44,954 nt of DNA from positions 1 through 44,954 of the forward strand of contig JBCCGE010000019.1 in NCBI GenBank assembly GCA_039029455.1. The letters are read 5' to 3'. The stretch comes from JBCCGE01 sp039029455 (GTDB taxonomy: Bacteria; Pseudomonadota; Gammaproteobacteria; Arenicellales; Poriferihabitantaceae). The stretch's first letter is position 1, and every line of letters starts with the position of its first letter. This document shows, piece by piece, positions 16,240 through 24,487 of the stretch. The notes beneath the pieces are model-generated. The model saw only the letters and a list, made by a program, of their open reading frames with translations. It was not told the DNA's origin and made no database searches. The translations under genes were made by a program, and so were the position numbers.

Positions 16240-18303
16240 TTATATTCGCTTGATCAGACTAATGGATACAGCACGCCCGGCCGCCGGATAGTCAAAAGGG
16301 TACGTGCCAACCGGAGCGGGATCCGCAACATCCTCGTCGAGGAGATTGTATACACCCAGTCTCAGATCAACGCCCGCAACCCCAACATCAAACCAGTTAA
16401 AGGTCAGGTTCACGACCGTTTGACCGTCCAGCTCTGTTCTCGGGTCAATTGCGCCGCGGTTACGATCTCCAGTTACAAGTATGTCCGTGACTAGGGAATA
16501 TCGACTGATCGGCTGATAGATTAAGGACAGTGTAGCCAGCTGATCAACGGATCCGGCCAGCGGCTCACCGGTGGCGTCATCTTCGGTTTCGTTTAAAGAG
16601 AGATTTGCTGAAACCTTAAACGCATCACCAATCACACGCTCAATTTCAAACTCAACGCCGCGGGAGGTGACCTCATCCAGGTTCTGGTAACGCAGATTCT
16701 GATCGAGGGCAATAAGGTCATCCGCCAGAGAATGATAGACCGTGGTTCGGAATACGCTTTTGTCGGTTTTAAAAATATAACTGGCTTCAGCGGTTCGAAT
16801 GGTTTCGGCCACAATATCCGGGTTACCAACAAATGTATTGGCGACACTGTAAAGCTCGACAAATGTAGGTGGGCGAAATGCCTCGGCGTACTGAACTTTG
16901 AACAGATTTCGATCATTGTGACGATATACCGCCGCCAGTCTTGGTGATGTGTTTGATCCAACATCACTGTAGTCGTCGAATCGAACACCTGCGGTGATAT
17001 CAATTTTTTCCCCAAGACGGAATTCATCCTGCAGATAAATACCCAGAATGTCGCGGTCCCGATCCTCGTATCCGAGGGGAAAAGGCGTCAGGCCCGGAAG
17101 CGGAAACGGGAAAGGTGTGCCCGGTATATTGTTGTTGAGATCAATGTTTGTGCGAAGTGAAATATTCGCGGCTTCCGCATGCACCGCTTCGAGACCCAGC
17201 AAAATGGTGTGCCCTTTGATACCCCGATATGTCAGATCGATACCCGCGCCCAACCGGTCTTCTCCATCTGACGAGCTTGCAATCTGAGTAGTTGGATATA
17301 TGCCGAAGGCTCCTGCAGGCAACCCTTCAACCTCATCAAAATCCCTCCGGTTTTGCCTGTATTGGGCAAAGTAATCCAGTGTGGTGTGTTCCGAATGCTG
17401 TTGTTTATAGGCCGCATCAATACTCAGCTCAGTTTGTTCGATGGCAATCCTGTCGCTGTCCGACGGCAAAAAGTTTCTGACGCCAAAGCCGTCGCCTGTG
17501 CCAGTATCGATCCACTGCAGCCCCAGTGAGAAACTGTCCATTTGATAGTTGTACAGTAAAACAGTCTGCCGACTTTTTTCGTTACTTTGTCCCGGTGCAT
17601 TAGATACCGCAGCCTGACCCAACGCCGCCAATCCATCTGCAGGGACATCAAGATCCGGACCATCTGAAAACGACGTCGATATCTGCAAAGCGCTGTTGCC
17701 ACCATTTGCATGCTGATAGGCAAACATGCCACCGAGCAAACCGGTATTAAAACTTTCATAGCGAGCAAACACCCTGCTACCGGTTTTATGGGTCACCACG
17801 TTAATCACACCGAGATACGCATTACCACCGTAAACCGACGATCCGGGACCACGAATAATCTCTATGCGTTCAACATGCTCAATCGACAAGGGCAAAATGC
17901 TGCGTTCCTCAGAGGAAAACACGGTGTCCATGGCAATACCATTAATCAGGAATTTGGTTTTTCCGGTAGCAAACCCTGACAAACCGCCAATCCCTCTGAT
18001 TACGGCCGTGTTCGGCTCCGAAGGCAGATGCAGGCCTGCCACCAGGTTGATCGCCTCACCTACGTCGCGCGCGCCACGGGCGATAAGCTCTTCACCGGTA
18101 AGGACAGTGACAAGGCCTGGCTGATAGTCCTGATCTCTAAGATCGGTCTTGGTTGAAATATCCGTCTCCAACAAAGCGATCATCGTCAGCAAGGCATCGT
18201 CTTCATCGTTGTTCTGCGCAACCGCTGAAACGGTAAACAACATCGCCAGAGCCACGCACCCATGTAAAGGCAGAAATCTTTTTATAGACTGTTGGTTATT
18301 CAT
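16240..18303 (-). CDS. TonB-dependent outer-membrane receptor
   Basis: This 687-residue protein has a signal peptide (ending VSAVAQ), a plug domain (LVTVLTGEELIARGARDVGEAINLV, then AVIRGIGG and RIEIIRGPGSSVYGG) and a 22-strand-type barrel region with the FKVQYAEAFRPPTFVELY segment typical of TonB receptors. It ends in a terminal-strand pattern (SISLIKRI). The plug is closest to the CirA/BtuB/vitamin-and-siderophore class, but no ligand can be assigned. I take the ATG at 18303, which gives a normal signal peptide; an alternative start at 18348 would overlap the upstream oxygenase. It sits between the oxygenase and the cyclase in one minus-strand run. Confidence 0.88.
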   Translation of the reverse strand: MNNQQSIKRFLPLHGCVALAMLFTVSAVAQNNDEDDALLTMIALLETDISTKTDLRDQDYQPGLVTVLTGEELIARGARDVGEAINLVAGLHLPSEPNTAVIRGIGGLSGFATGKTKFLINGIAMDTVFSSEERSILPLSIEHVERIEIIRGPGSSVYGGNAYLGVINVVTHKTGSRVFARYESFNTGLLGGMFAYQHANGGNSALQISTSFSDGPDLDVPADGLAALGQAAVSNAPGQSNEKSRQTVLLYNYQMDSFSLGLQWIDTGTGDGFGVRNFLPSDSDRIAIEQTELSIDAAYKQQHSEHTTLDYFAQYRQNRRDFDEVEGLPAGAFGIYPTTQIASSSDGEDRLGAGIDLTYRGIKGHTILLGLEAVHAEAANISLRTNIDLNNNIPGTPFPFPLPGLTPFPLGYEDRDRDILGIYLQDEFRLGEKIDITAGVRFDDYSDVGSNTSPRLAAVYRHNDRNLFKVQYAEAFRPPTFVELYSVANTFVGNPDIVAETIRTAEASYIFKTDKSVFRTTVYHSLADDLIALDQNLRYQNLDEVTSRGVEFEIERVIGDAFKVSANLSLNETEDDATGEPLAGSVDQLATLSLIYQPISRYSLVTDILVTGDRNRGAIDPRTELDGQTVVNLTFNWFDVGVAGVDLRLGVYNLLDEDVADPAPVGTYPFDYPAAGRAVSISLIKRI

Positions 18304-18320
18304 TATCGTATTGAATTGTT

Positions 18321-19475
18321 TTAGTTCTCGGTTGCTGAGATATTCCATTGACCGGATAACGACGGGGGAATGATAAAACGTATTTTCTTCTCCTCATTGT
18401 ATAAGCGGATCATCTTCTGCAACATTTGACGGGTAAGAAAACCGATAATTCTGCGCAACACAGGCGATCGGTTTTCAACGCGATACACAAATGCAAAAAT
18501 CTTTTCCATCAGGTGGAGACAAACGGCCCCAATATGACAGGCATTTTTTGGAATCTCAAGTAAGTCCGCGGTATGGTCTCCGATCAGGCGTCGAATCAAG
18601 TAAGCTGGAAAGCACCTCAGCGGCCATATAAAAAAATAGGTCGCCATGTAGTCGACCAGTGAAGCCGAGAGCAGCAACCCGGCTTCAGACGGACCTGTTT
18701 GTGAACCCAGTATGGCCGAGGTCAGTCGCTCAGCCTCGTCAACGGATTGTGGCAGCAGCTCCTCCTCGAGACCCAGAAAGTGTCCGATGACGTTCCAGTG
18801 ATGGACGTAGGCGTCCCGCTGTTCCAAGTTTAAATGCACGCCCAGTTCTGCCAACCCTTCGATGATTATCCAGGAGAACGACATCAGCGTACCCGCCATA
18901 TCCATCTGATTGATCGGCATCCCGTGAGACTCCAGGGGCCAGTTTTCATCGCCAAGAAAGTGTCTGATGGAGCCGTGTATCAGACGAATCTTTTGTGTTG
19001 TCCTAATGGCTTTTCCCGACCGGCCAAACGACCTCGGCTGCATCACGTTTATCACAAACTGGGCGGTCTCCATGATTCGCCTGTTTAGACGTTTAAGCTC
19101 AGCCTGGTCTTTTCGGGTCAGTCTGCCGGTACGCAGCAAAACCTCAGCCCCTCGCCAGCAGCTGTAACTCAGCGGCAAAGATTTGCAAAACAGAACCAGA
19201 ACAATTTCTGGTCCGTATTCAGAAAACACCTGTGACGCGATTTTTAGTTTTGATCTGTCCGCCCAGTCCGGCATGCGTTCAGTATCGCTAAAATAGCGCC
19301 TGACCCTTTCCGGCAATTCAGGTGGAATTTCGTCTGTTGTGCGAACCAGTTTCGAAAACAAATCCAGCGAATTCATCTCTGTGCTTCGATTCTCGTCAAC
19401 CAACTGTTTGACGATCGATTCGACCAATGGGTCACCACGCCAGCGTTTGTTTTCCAACTCGGCTAGATCAATCAT
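18321..19475 (-). CDS. Lcp/mpaB-type oxygenase (DUF2236)
   Basis: This 384-residue protein resembles the ER-bound oxygenase mpaB / rubber oxygenase (latex-clearing protein) family, haem b enzymes that cleave isoprenoid double bonds. Recognisable blocks: RTTQKIRLIHGSIRHF (158-173, with Thr160 and the likely haem-ligand His167), NQMDMAGTLMSFSW (189-202) and a Y-V-H-H-W-N-V-I-G-H-F-L-G segment (223-235). No signal peptide is visible, so it would act in the cytoplasm or at the membrane. It is the first gene of a minus-strand run with the TonB receptor and the cyclase-like gene. The family also contains uncharacterised proteins, so isoprenoid cleavage is inferred. Confidence 0.75.
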   Translation of the reverse strand: MIDLAELENKRWRGDPLVESIVKQLVDENRSTEMNSLDLFSKLVRTTDEIPPELPERVRRYFSDTERMPDWADRSKLKIASQVFSEYGPEIVLVLFCKSLPLSYSCWRGAEVLLRTGRLTRKDQAELKRLNRRIMETAQFVINVMQPRSFGRSGKAIRTTQKIRLIHGSIRHFLGDENWPLESHGMPINQMDMAGTLMSFSWIIIEGLAELGVHLNLEQRDAYVHHWNVIGHFLGLEEELLPQSVDEAERLTSAILGSQTGPSEAGLLLSASLVDYMATYFFIWPLRCFPAYLIRRLIGDHTADLLEIPKNACHIGAVCLHLMEKIFAFVYRVENRSPVLRRIIGFLTRQMLQKMIRLYNEEKKIRFIIPPSLSGQWNISATEN

Positions 19476-19723
19476 GATTCACCTGAAATAATGCGGTTAT
19501 TGTGATTATTTATTTTTGCAAACAACGCAATGATTAGTGATTAATTACAACAGTTTATGACGAAATATGATGTCACATCGTTTCCGATCCTTGCTCTGCT
19601 AGACTCAGGTACGTCTGCAAAAAAATATGGTAGGGAATGGATCACTCTAAAACCAGTCTGGTGACAGGAAAGCATTATCGCATGGTGCTGTAACTTTATT
19701 TCTCGAAATTGTTTCGGCTCTAG
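19476..19723. other. Divergent intergenic region
   Basis: This 248-bp AT-rich stretch separates the oxygenase (minus) from the YfiR-like gene (plus) and must hold both promoters. I see no ORF with family similarity, no tRNA-like fold and no convincing -35/-10 pair. A near repeat GATTAGTGATTAATTA around 19530-19546 could be an operator, but this is weak. Confidence 0.4.
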
Positions 19724-20326
19724 ATGTCTCTTTTGTCAAATTTTAGGCACCACACTCTGATTCCGGAGAGGGAGAGGTTTCGTTTACGCTCGACCTTATT
19801 CTCGGGTCTTATTGTTTGCGCAACACTAATATCTGGCCTCGCGATTCCTAATACCTCTCTGCAGGCACAGGGCACCGAGTCCGCCCGTAAATCCCAGTAC
19901 GTCCTCAACGTCAGCAAGTTTGTGACGTGGCCTGAACACGGTGATCCGCAAATTGATTTGTGTCTGCTGGGCAACGACCCGGTTCATCCCGATCTGGAAT
20001 CCCTTGAAGGTAAAACGGTTGGCGGGAGAAAGATTCAATTCACTCAGTACAAAAACCGACGACTCGTCTCACAGTGCGAAATCCTGTTTATTGGTGCATC
20101 TGAGAAAAGAATTACCCGTCAGGTACTGAGCGAGTTGGCCAACGCGCCGGTACTGACAATCAGCGACCAACCCGAATTCATACAAGATGGCGGCATCATT
20201 GAGCTGTATCGAAAAGGAAATCGACTCGCCTTTGATATCGGTCTTGAAGCCGCTAACAGTGCTCAACTGAAAATCAGCTCGAAACTGTTGCGGTTGGCAG
20301 GCAATAAACCGGGGTCAAACCAATGA
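19724..20326 (+). CDS. YfiR-like periplasmic protein (DUF4154)
   Basis: This 200-residue protein has a long basic N-terminus and a hydrophobic signal segment (about 25-45), then the DUF4154/YfiR pattern: YVLNVSKFVTWPEHGDPQIDLCLLGNDP, an SQCEILFIGASE block and APVLTISDQPEFIQDGGIIELYRKGNRLAFDIGLEAA. In Pseudomonas, YfiR is the periplasmic repressor of the diguanylate cyclase YfiN, acting on its periplasmic CHASE8 domain. Here its stop overlaps the start of a histidine kinase by ATGA, so the two are translationally coupled. I infer that it senses envelope redox or stress state and controls this kinase. Confidence 0.85.
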   Translation: MSLLSNFRHHTLIPERERFRLRSTLFSGLIVCATLISGLAIPNTSLQAQGTESARKSQYVLNVSKFVTWPEHGDPQIDLCLLGNDPVHPDLESLEGKTVGGRKIQFTQYKNRRLVSQCEILFIGASEKRITRQVLSELANAPVLTISDQPEFIQDGGIIELYRKGNRLAFDIGLEAANSAQLKISSKLLRLAGNKPGSNQ

Positions 20327-21795
20327 AAAAGCTATTGGGTGCACCCACGCTGGCACTAAGCACACGACTGGTATTGATAATGCTGACAATCAGCATGCTT
20401 GCGAGTCTCGTTTTTGCTGGCGCCGTGTTCGTGCAGGAAACTTCCAGACTCGAACAAAGCAGTCGCTCTGAAATCTCGATCTTGTCAAATGTAATCGCGT
20501 CAAACCTCGCCGCGCCTATACTTTTTGACGATCGGGAGGCTGCTCTCGAAACAATTCGCTCTGTCGCCTTCAAAGAGGACATCAGTCAGGTGATCGTCTT
20601 TGACTCGAACGCGGTCGTCATCGCTGAAATCGCTCAACACAAGGTCGTGGATAGCGAAAATCATGGACTGAATTTTCAGTCCGTCGGCATTACCGAATAT
20701 GTGAATCACGGTAACTTCCTGGTCGGTCTGACCGCAATACGGCTCGACGGAGAGCGCCTCGGTACGATTGCAATGGCACTCGATCTCGCCACCCAGCAAA
20801 ACCAGCGAAGATCTTATCTGGTTCTGATTGCCGGTATTTTGCTCGCGGTACTGGTGCTGACTTACTTTTTATCCAGACAATTGCAAAAAACCGTGTCAGG
20901 TCCAATTCTCAGACTCAATCAGGCTATGAGCAAAGTCACCGATTCCCACGACTTCAGTTTGCGCGTAGACCAGAACCGGCAAGACGATATCGGAGAACTT
21001 TACCGTGGTTTTAACAACATGTTACATGAGCTGGAAATTCGTGATCGCGAGCTAACCCGTCATCGTGACAGACTCGAGTCGGGAATCGCAAATCGCACTC
21101 GCGAACTGGATGAGCTGGTCAGACAGCGAATCGACTGGCTTGAAAACATGGCGAACTTCCTGCGCCACGAACTAAAGAACAATATCGCCGGATTCAATTC
21201 CAGTCTCCAGCTCATCGAACGGAAGATTGAAACGGATGATGTCGAACCGGTAATCAACCGGGCCAGACGGAGTCTCAGGTACATGGGCCAACTCCTGGAT
21301 AGCGTTGGCGGTGCCACCAGTCTGCAGGCGTCTTTATACGGAGACCGGTTCGATCGCATAGATCTGTCTTCCCTGATTCACCAGAGGGTTGTCGACCTGA
21401 GCGAAGTTTACGGACCTCAATTCCACCTCAACGCCGAGTCCGGTATTTATATTGAGGGCAATGAGGAGCGCATCTCTCAACTTCTCGACAAACTCATATC
21501 CAACGCCGTAGAACATAACTCAAAAGATCACAGCATAACAATTGGACTGAAAGCCAGCACCCAAACCGCAACAATTTCGGTATCTAATTTTGGCAGCGCA
21601 TTACCGGAAAACAAAGATCAGATATTTGACGCATTTGTCAGTCTGAGGGAATCCGGTACCGGGGATCATCTCGGAGTGGGGCTGTTCGTTGTAAAACTGA
21701 TTGCAGAGTCGCACGGTGGCTGCGTCAGCGCCGACGATCTTGAACACGGCGAGGGTGCCCGCTTTTCTGTCTCGCTGCCAATACCTCAGGCGTAA
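20323..21795 (+). CDS. CHASE8-HAMP sensor histidine kinase
   Basis: This 490-residue membrane kinase has TM1 (about 15-36), a periplasmic region of about 125 residues resembling CHASE8 (DDREAALETIRSVAFKEDISQVIVFDS), TM2 (164-184), HAMP (185-240) and a coiled segment. The phospho-acceptor is His282 in NFLRHELKNNIAG, and the C-terminal HATPase has N- and G-boxes (DKLISNAVEHN, GVGLFVVKLIAESHGG). The sensor part is the type used by YfiN, but the output is a kinase instead of GGDEF. It overlaps the YfiR-like gene by 4 bp and converges on a response regulator that is its likely partner. The end of the gene lies in a 15-bp tandem repeat. Confidence 0.88.
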   Translation: MKKLLGAPTLALSTRLVLIMLTISMLASLVFAGAVFVQETSRLEQSSRSEISILSNVIASNLAAPILFDDREAALETIRSVAFKEDISQVIVFDSNAVVIAEIAQHKVVDSENHGLNFQSVGITEYVNHGNFLVGLTAIRLDGERLGTIAMALDLATQQNQRRSYLVLIAGILLAVLVLTYFLSRQLQKTVSGPILRLNQAMSKVTDSHDFSLRVDQNRQDDIGELYRGFNNMLHELEIRDRELTRHRDRLESGIANRTRELDELVRQRIDWLENMANFLRHELKNNIAGFNSSLQLIERKIETDDVEPVINRARRSLRYMGQLLDSVGGATSLQASLYGDRFDRIDLSSLIHQRVVDLSEVYGPQFHLNAESGIYIEGNEERISQLLDKLISNAVEHNSKDHSITIGLKASTQTATISVSNFGSALPENKDQIFDAFVSLRESGTGDHLGVGLFVVKLIAESHGGCVSADDLEHGEGARFSVSLPIPQA

Positions 21796-21834
21796 ATACC
21801 AAAGGCATAAATACCAAAGGCGAAATTGCCAAAC
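21790..21834 (+). repeat. Three 15-bp tandem units at the kinase stop
   Basis: Three consecutive 15-bp units start at 21790, 21805 and 21820: GCGTAAATACCAAAG, GCATAAATACCAAAG and a diverged GCGAAATTGCCAAAC. The kinase stop TAA lies in unit 1 and unit 2 carries a second in-frame TAA. The unit length keeps the frame, so variation in copy number would not change the reading frame. Confidence 0.8.
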
Positions 21835-21910
21835 TCATAAACAAACCAGTTGCAGGCAATCGTTTCGATAAGGTGATGACGTTAACTGCGGCCGGACGTC
21901 GGTTTCGCAC

Positions 21911-22609
21911 CTACTGTTCGAGCCACCTGTATCCAGAGGAATACTCGGTCTTTATGTTATTGAAATCAGCATCGTAGTCGCGGAACTTTTTTCGTATGGT
22001 TTTAATATGCGCTGCAATAGTATTAGGTTCCACCATAATGTTAGCCGCCTTCATTAGTTCGCGAGCGCTGCGGACTTCCCCGGGCTGACGCACCAGCTCC
22101 TGCAGAATCCAGTACTGCGTCAGACTCAGATCCAGAGGGTTTGATTGCCAGTACGCAACATACTTGTTTTTGTCCAAAGCAAGATCTCCGACCTGATTTT
22201 CATCTCCAGTATCGTGCTGGCCCGCGCTCATGAACACTTCCGTTCTGGCGAGGAGCGCATCAATTCGGGCAACCAGGTAATCAACACTGGTCTCTTTGGT
22301 CAGATAGTCATCGGCGCCCAGTCGAATTCCGGATATTTTGTCAATGTCACTGCCGTGGGAGGTTAAAAATATGATTGGAAGAATCTCCGACTTCTTTCTA
22401 AGTTCCGTGCAAAGGTGATAACCCGCATTTCGGTCAGATCCCAGAGTAATATCCAGCAGCGCGATGTCCGGCAGTTCTTCCGATGCCAGCGCTATGGCCT
22501 CATGTCGTTCTTCGCACGCGGTGACGCGATACCCTTCGTTTCGCAGTATCTCGCTGTAATTTTCACGAATCAGTTCGTCGTCTTCAACAAATAGGATGTG
22601 CTTTTGCAT
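21911..22609 (-). CDS. OmpR-like response regulator
   Basis: This 232-residue protein has a receiver domain (acidic pocket in FVEDDELIRENY, phospho-Asp in IALLDITLG, Lys in DDYLTKE) and a C-terminal winged-helix DNA-binding domain (SLTQYWILQELVRQPGEVRSARELM through AHIKTIRKKFRD and GYRW). The sequence pattern recalls the proteobacterial dedicated sortase system regulator (PdsR type), though no sortase is in view. It converges with the histidine kinase and is its probable partner. I take the ATG at 22609 because GGGAG (22621-22625) lies 11 nt upstream; a GTG six codons earlier overlaps that site and is unlikely. Confidence 0.88.
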   Translation of the reverse strand: MQKHILFVEDDELIRENYSEILRNEGYRVTACEERHEAIALASEELPDIALLDITLGSDRNAGYHLCTELRKKSEILPIIFLTSHGSDIDKISGIRLGADDYLTKETSVDYLVARIDALLARTEVFMSAGQHDTGDENQVGDLALDKNKYVAYWQSNPLDLSLTQYWILQELVRQPGEVRSARELMKAANIMVEPNTIAAHIKTIRKKFRDYDADFNNIKTEYSSGYRWLEQ

Positions 22610-22689
22610 AATTTTTTTGACTCCCACAAAGATGGCTGCATTATTGACCGAGCTGAACCGGAAATCATCTGATCTTCATAATGTCTCAT

Positions 22690-22852
22690 AATCGAAGCCT
22701 GATTGATGCATTTTTTATCAGCCTCGATTTGCTGTAATTCTCCACGGAGCGGAAATTACTCTCATTCCACTCCACGCCAGTCGGTTGTGCAAACCTGCAG
22801 TGGGGATCCGGCCTCTCCGGATTAAATGCAACCTTAAAACAACCGGCTATTT
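22690..22852 (+). ncRNA. Candidate small RNA / structured intergenic region
   Basis: The 312-bp gap between the response regulator and nadD holds no ORF with family similarity. On the plus strand it contains an imperfect inverted repeat (TCGAAGCCTGAT at about 22692, ATCAGCCTCGA at about 22717), a 6-bp hairpin ATCCGG-CCTCT-CCGGAT (about 22805-22821) and then a true terminator. A short transcript ending there is suggested. No convincing promoter for it was found, so the call is tentative. Confidence 0.3.
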
Positions 22853-22876
22853 ATCGCCACGGAAGGCGATTTTTTC
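22853..22876 (+). terminator. Rho-independent terminator upstream of nadD
   Basis: Stem ATCGCC (22853-22858) and GGCGAT (22865-22870), loop ACGGAA, followed by a run of six T (22870-22875). It is oriented on the plus strand but precedes the nadD promoter, so it cannot belong to the nadD transcript; it ends some other plus-strand RNA. Confidence 0.75.
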
Positions 22877-22884
22877 TGCATGTT

Positions 22885-22913
22885 TTTACTCTCAGATTGT
22901 GTAGTGCTATAGT
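22885..22913 (+). promoter_or_regulatory. Extended -10 sigma70 promoter for the nadD operon
   Basis: -35 TTTACT (22885-22890), 17-nt spacer, extended -10 TGC-TATAGT (22905-22913, -10 hexamer from 22908). The likely start point, about 7 nt downstream, falls within a few bases of the nadD ATG at 22922, so the message would be leaderless or nearly so. No Shine-Dalgarno is present before that ATG. Confidence 0.6.
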
Positions 22914-22921
22914 GGTCAATA

Positions 22922-23560
22922 ATGACTAAAAGCCCTCACTTGTACGGCATCTTTGGCGGGACATTCGATCCTGTTCACAACGGGCACATTCACTCTGTAC
23001 TGCAGGTCGCCGATCGGTTGTCACTGACACAGGTATATCTGCTGCCATCCGCCGTACCGCCACACCGACCCTCTCCCTGCGCGTCAGCAGACCATCGACT
23101 GAAGATGGTTGAGCTGGCTGTGCAGCAACATGACCGACTGATTTCAGATGATCGTGAGCTTCGACGCAGTTCGCCTTCGTATACAATCGACACCATTGCC
23201 AGTTTCACACAGCAATTCCCGGGAATGCGTCCCTGTCTGATCGTAGGTATGGACGCTGCACTGGAACTCGATCATTGGTATCGTTACAGCGACCTGCTCG
23301 ATTTGTGTCATCTGATTGTGATGTATAGGCCGGGCTGGGACCTGCCGAAACAACTGCCGCCATGGTGGCAGAATCGGCTTACGGTGGCTGCACCAACGTC
23401 AGAAATGGATCCTGCCGTTTACATACTGGAAATTGAACCCACAGAAATTTCAGCCACTCAGATCAGAGAACGGATTTCCCGCAATGAGCCAGTAACCGAA
23501 TTTTTGCCAGCAAGCGTAAGTGACTACATCGAACTTAACCATCTGTACCAGACTCTATGA
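22922..23560 (+). CDS. nadD: Nicotinate-mononucleotide adenylyltransferase NadD
   Basis: This 212-residue enzyme makes nicotinate adenine dinucleotide from NaMN and ATP in NAD synthesis. The nucleotidyltransferase signature GGTFDPVHNGHIHS is near residues 13-26, PPHRPSP forms the substrate loop and the ISATQIRERI motif near the C-terminus binds ATP. The stop overlaps the rsfS start (ATGA). It heads the operon, directly behind the promoter at 22885-22913. Confidence 0.95.
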   Translation: MTKSPHLYGIFGGTFDPVHNGHIHSVLQVADRLSLTQVYLLPSAVPPHRPSPCASADHRLKMVELAVQQHDRLISDDRELRRSSPSYTIDTIASFTQQFPGMRPCLIVGMDAALELDHWYRYSDLLDLCHLIVMYRPGWDLPKQLPPWWQNRLTVAAPTSEMDPAVYILEIEPTEISATQIRERISRNEPVTEFLPASVSDYIELNHLYQTL

Positions 23561-23988
23561 CCACTCATTCAAACGGTGAATCTTTTTCCGAATCCAGAAA
23601 AATGCTGGAGGTCGCCCTGAACGCACTTGAGGAGGCGAAGGGTGAGGACATCCGAGTACTTAATGTCAGCAATCTGACAGATGTAACGGATTACATGATC
23701 ATTGCCTCCGGAACATCGGACAGGCACAACAAAACGCTTGCGAACCGGGTTCTCGAAGATATGCACGAAGTGGGCTGGGCCCATCTTGGCGTTGAGGGCG
23801 AGGCGGTCAAGGAGTGGATTCTGGTGGACTTTGTGGATGTAGTGATCCATATCATGCGCGCTCAAACCCGCAAACACTACGATCTGGAGAGCCTGTGGGA
23901 TGAAAACCTGAGTCACGTATTGAAGTCTTCGGAATCCATTGAGGCGGATGAAGCGGTTCGCGCGATTCACGCATTGCGCAGCGGATAG
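23557..23988 (+). CDS. rsfS: Ribosome silencing factor RsfS
   Basis: This 143-residue protein binds L14 of the large subunit and blocks subunit joining when nutrients are low. The Iojap/RsfS pattern is clear: ALEEAKGEDIRVLNVSNLTDVTDYMIIASGTSDRH, then VGWAHLGVEGEAVKEWILVDFVDVVIHIM and RKHYDLESLWDE. It has a slightly longer N-terminus and C-terminus than E. coli RsfS (105 residues). The position between nadD and rlmH is the usual gammaproteobacterial order. Confidence 0.95.
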   Translation: MTTHSNGESFSESRKMLEVALNALEEAKGEDIRVLNVSNLTDVTDYMIIASGTSDRHNKTLANRVLEDMHEVGWAHLGVEGEAVKEWILVDFVDVVIHIMRAQTRKHYDLESLWDENLSHVLKSSESIEADEAVRAIHALRSG

Positions 23989-24009
23989 CGCCAGCGTGTT
24001 CTTTCGCTC

Positions 24010-24480
24010 GTGCTAAAACTCCGGATTATTGCAATTGGCGACAAAATGCCCGCCTGGGTGAGCTCAGCCTTCAGCGAATATGAAAAGCGAGTTCGTGGTC
24101 GATTTACAATGAACCTTATCGAGATCGCGGCCGAACGACGAGGCAACACCGCAGACATCAAAAAGGTTCTTCGTCGAGAGGAAGACCGCATCAGACGATC
24201 GATTGGTTCAGACTCCATAGTCGTTGCTCTTGATCGCACAGGCAGAGAACTCTCTACCACTCAGATTGCAGACGAAATCAATATCTGGCTGATGGACAGT
24301 CGCGATATCTGTTTCATAATCGGCGGCCCGGAAGGGCTTTCAAAGGACTTTATGCAATCCAGTGATCGGGTCTGGTCGTTTTCCAAAATGACGATGGCTC
24401 ACCCGATCGCACGGGTTGTGCTGGCGGAGCAGTTGTATCGATGCTGTAGTATTCTGGACGGCCTTCCGTATCATCGATAA
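24010..24480 (+). CDS. rlmH: 23S rRNA pseudouridine-1915 methyltransferase RlmH
   Basis: This 156-residue SPOUT methyltransferase modifies N3 of pseudouridine 1915 in helix 69 of 23S rRNA. It starts with a GTG (LKLRIIAIGDKMPAWV). The knot region IIGGPEGL and the conserved C-terminal block (AHPIARVVLAEQLYRCCSILDGLPYHR, the last residues essential in the family) are present. The length matches E. coli RlmH (155). It follows rsfS by 21 bp, as in most gammaproteobacteria. Confidence 0.95.
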   Translation: MLKLRIIAIGDKMPAWVSSAFSEYEKRVRGRFTMNLIEIAAERRGNTADIKKVLRREEDRIRRSIGSDSIVVALDRTGRELSTTQIADEINIWLMDSRDICFIIGGPEGLSKDFMQSSDRVWSFSKMTMAHPIARVVLAEQLYRCCSILDGLPYHR

Positions 24481-24487
24481 ACCCGTT

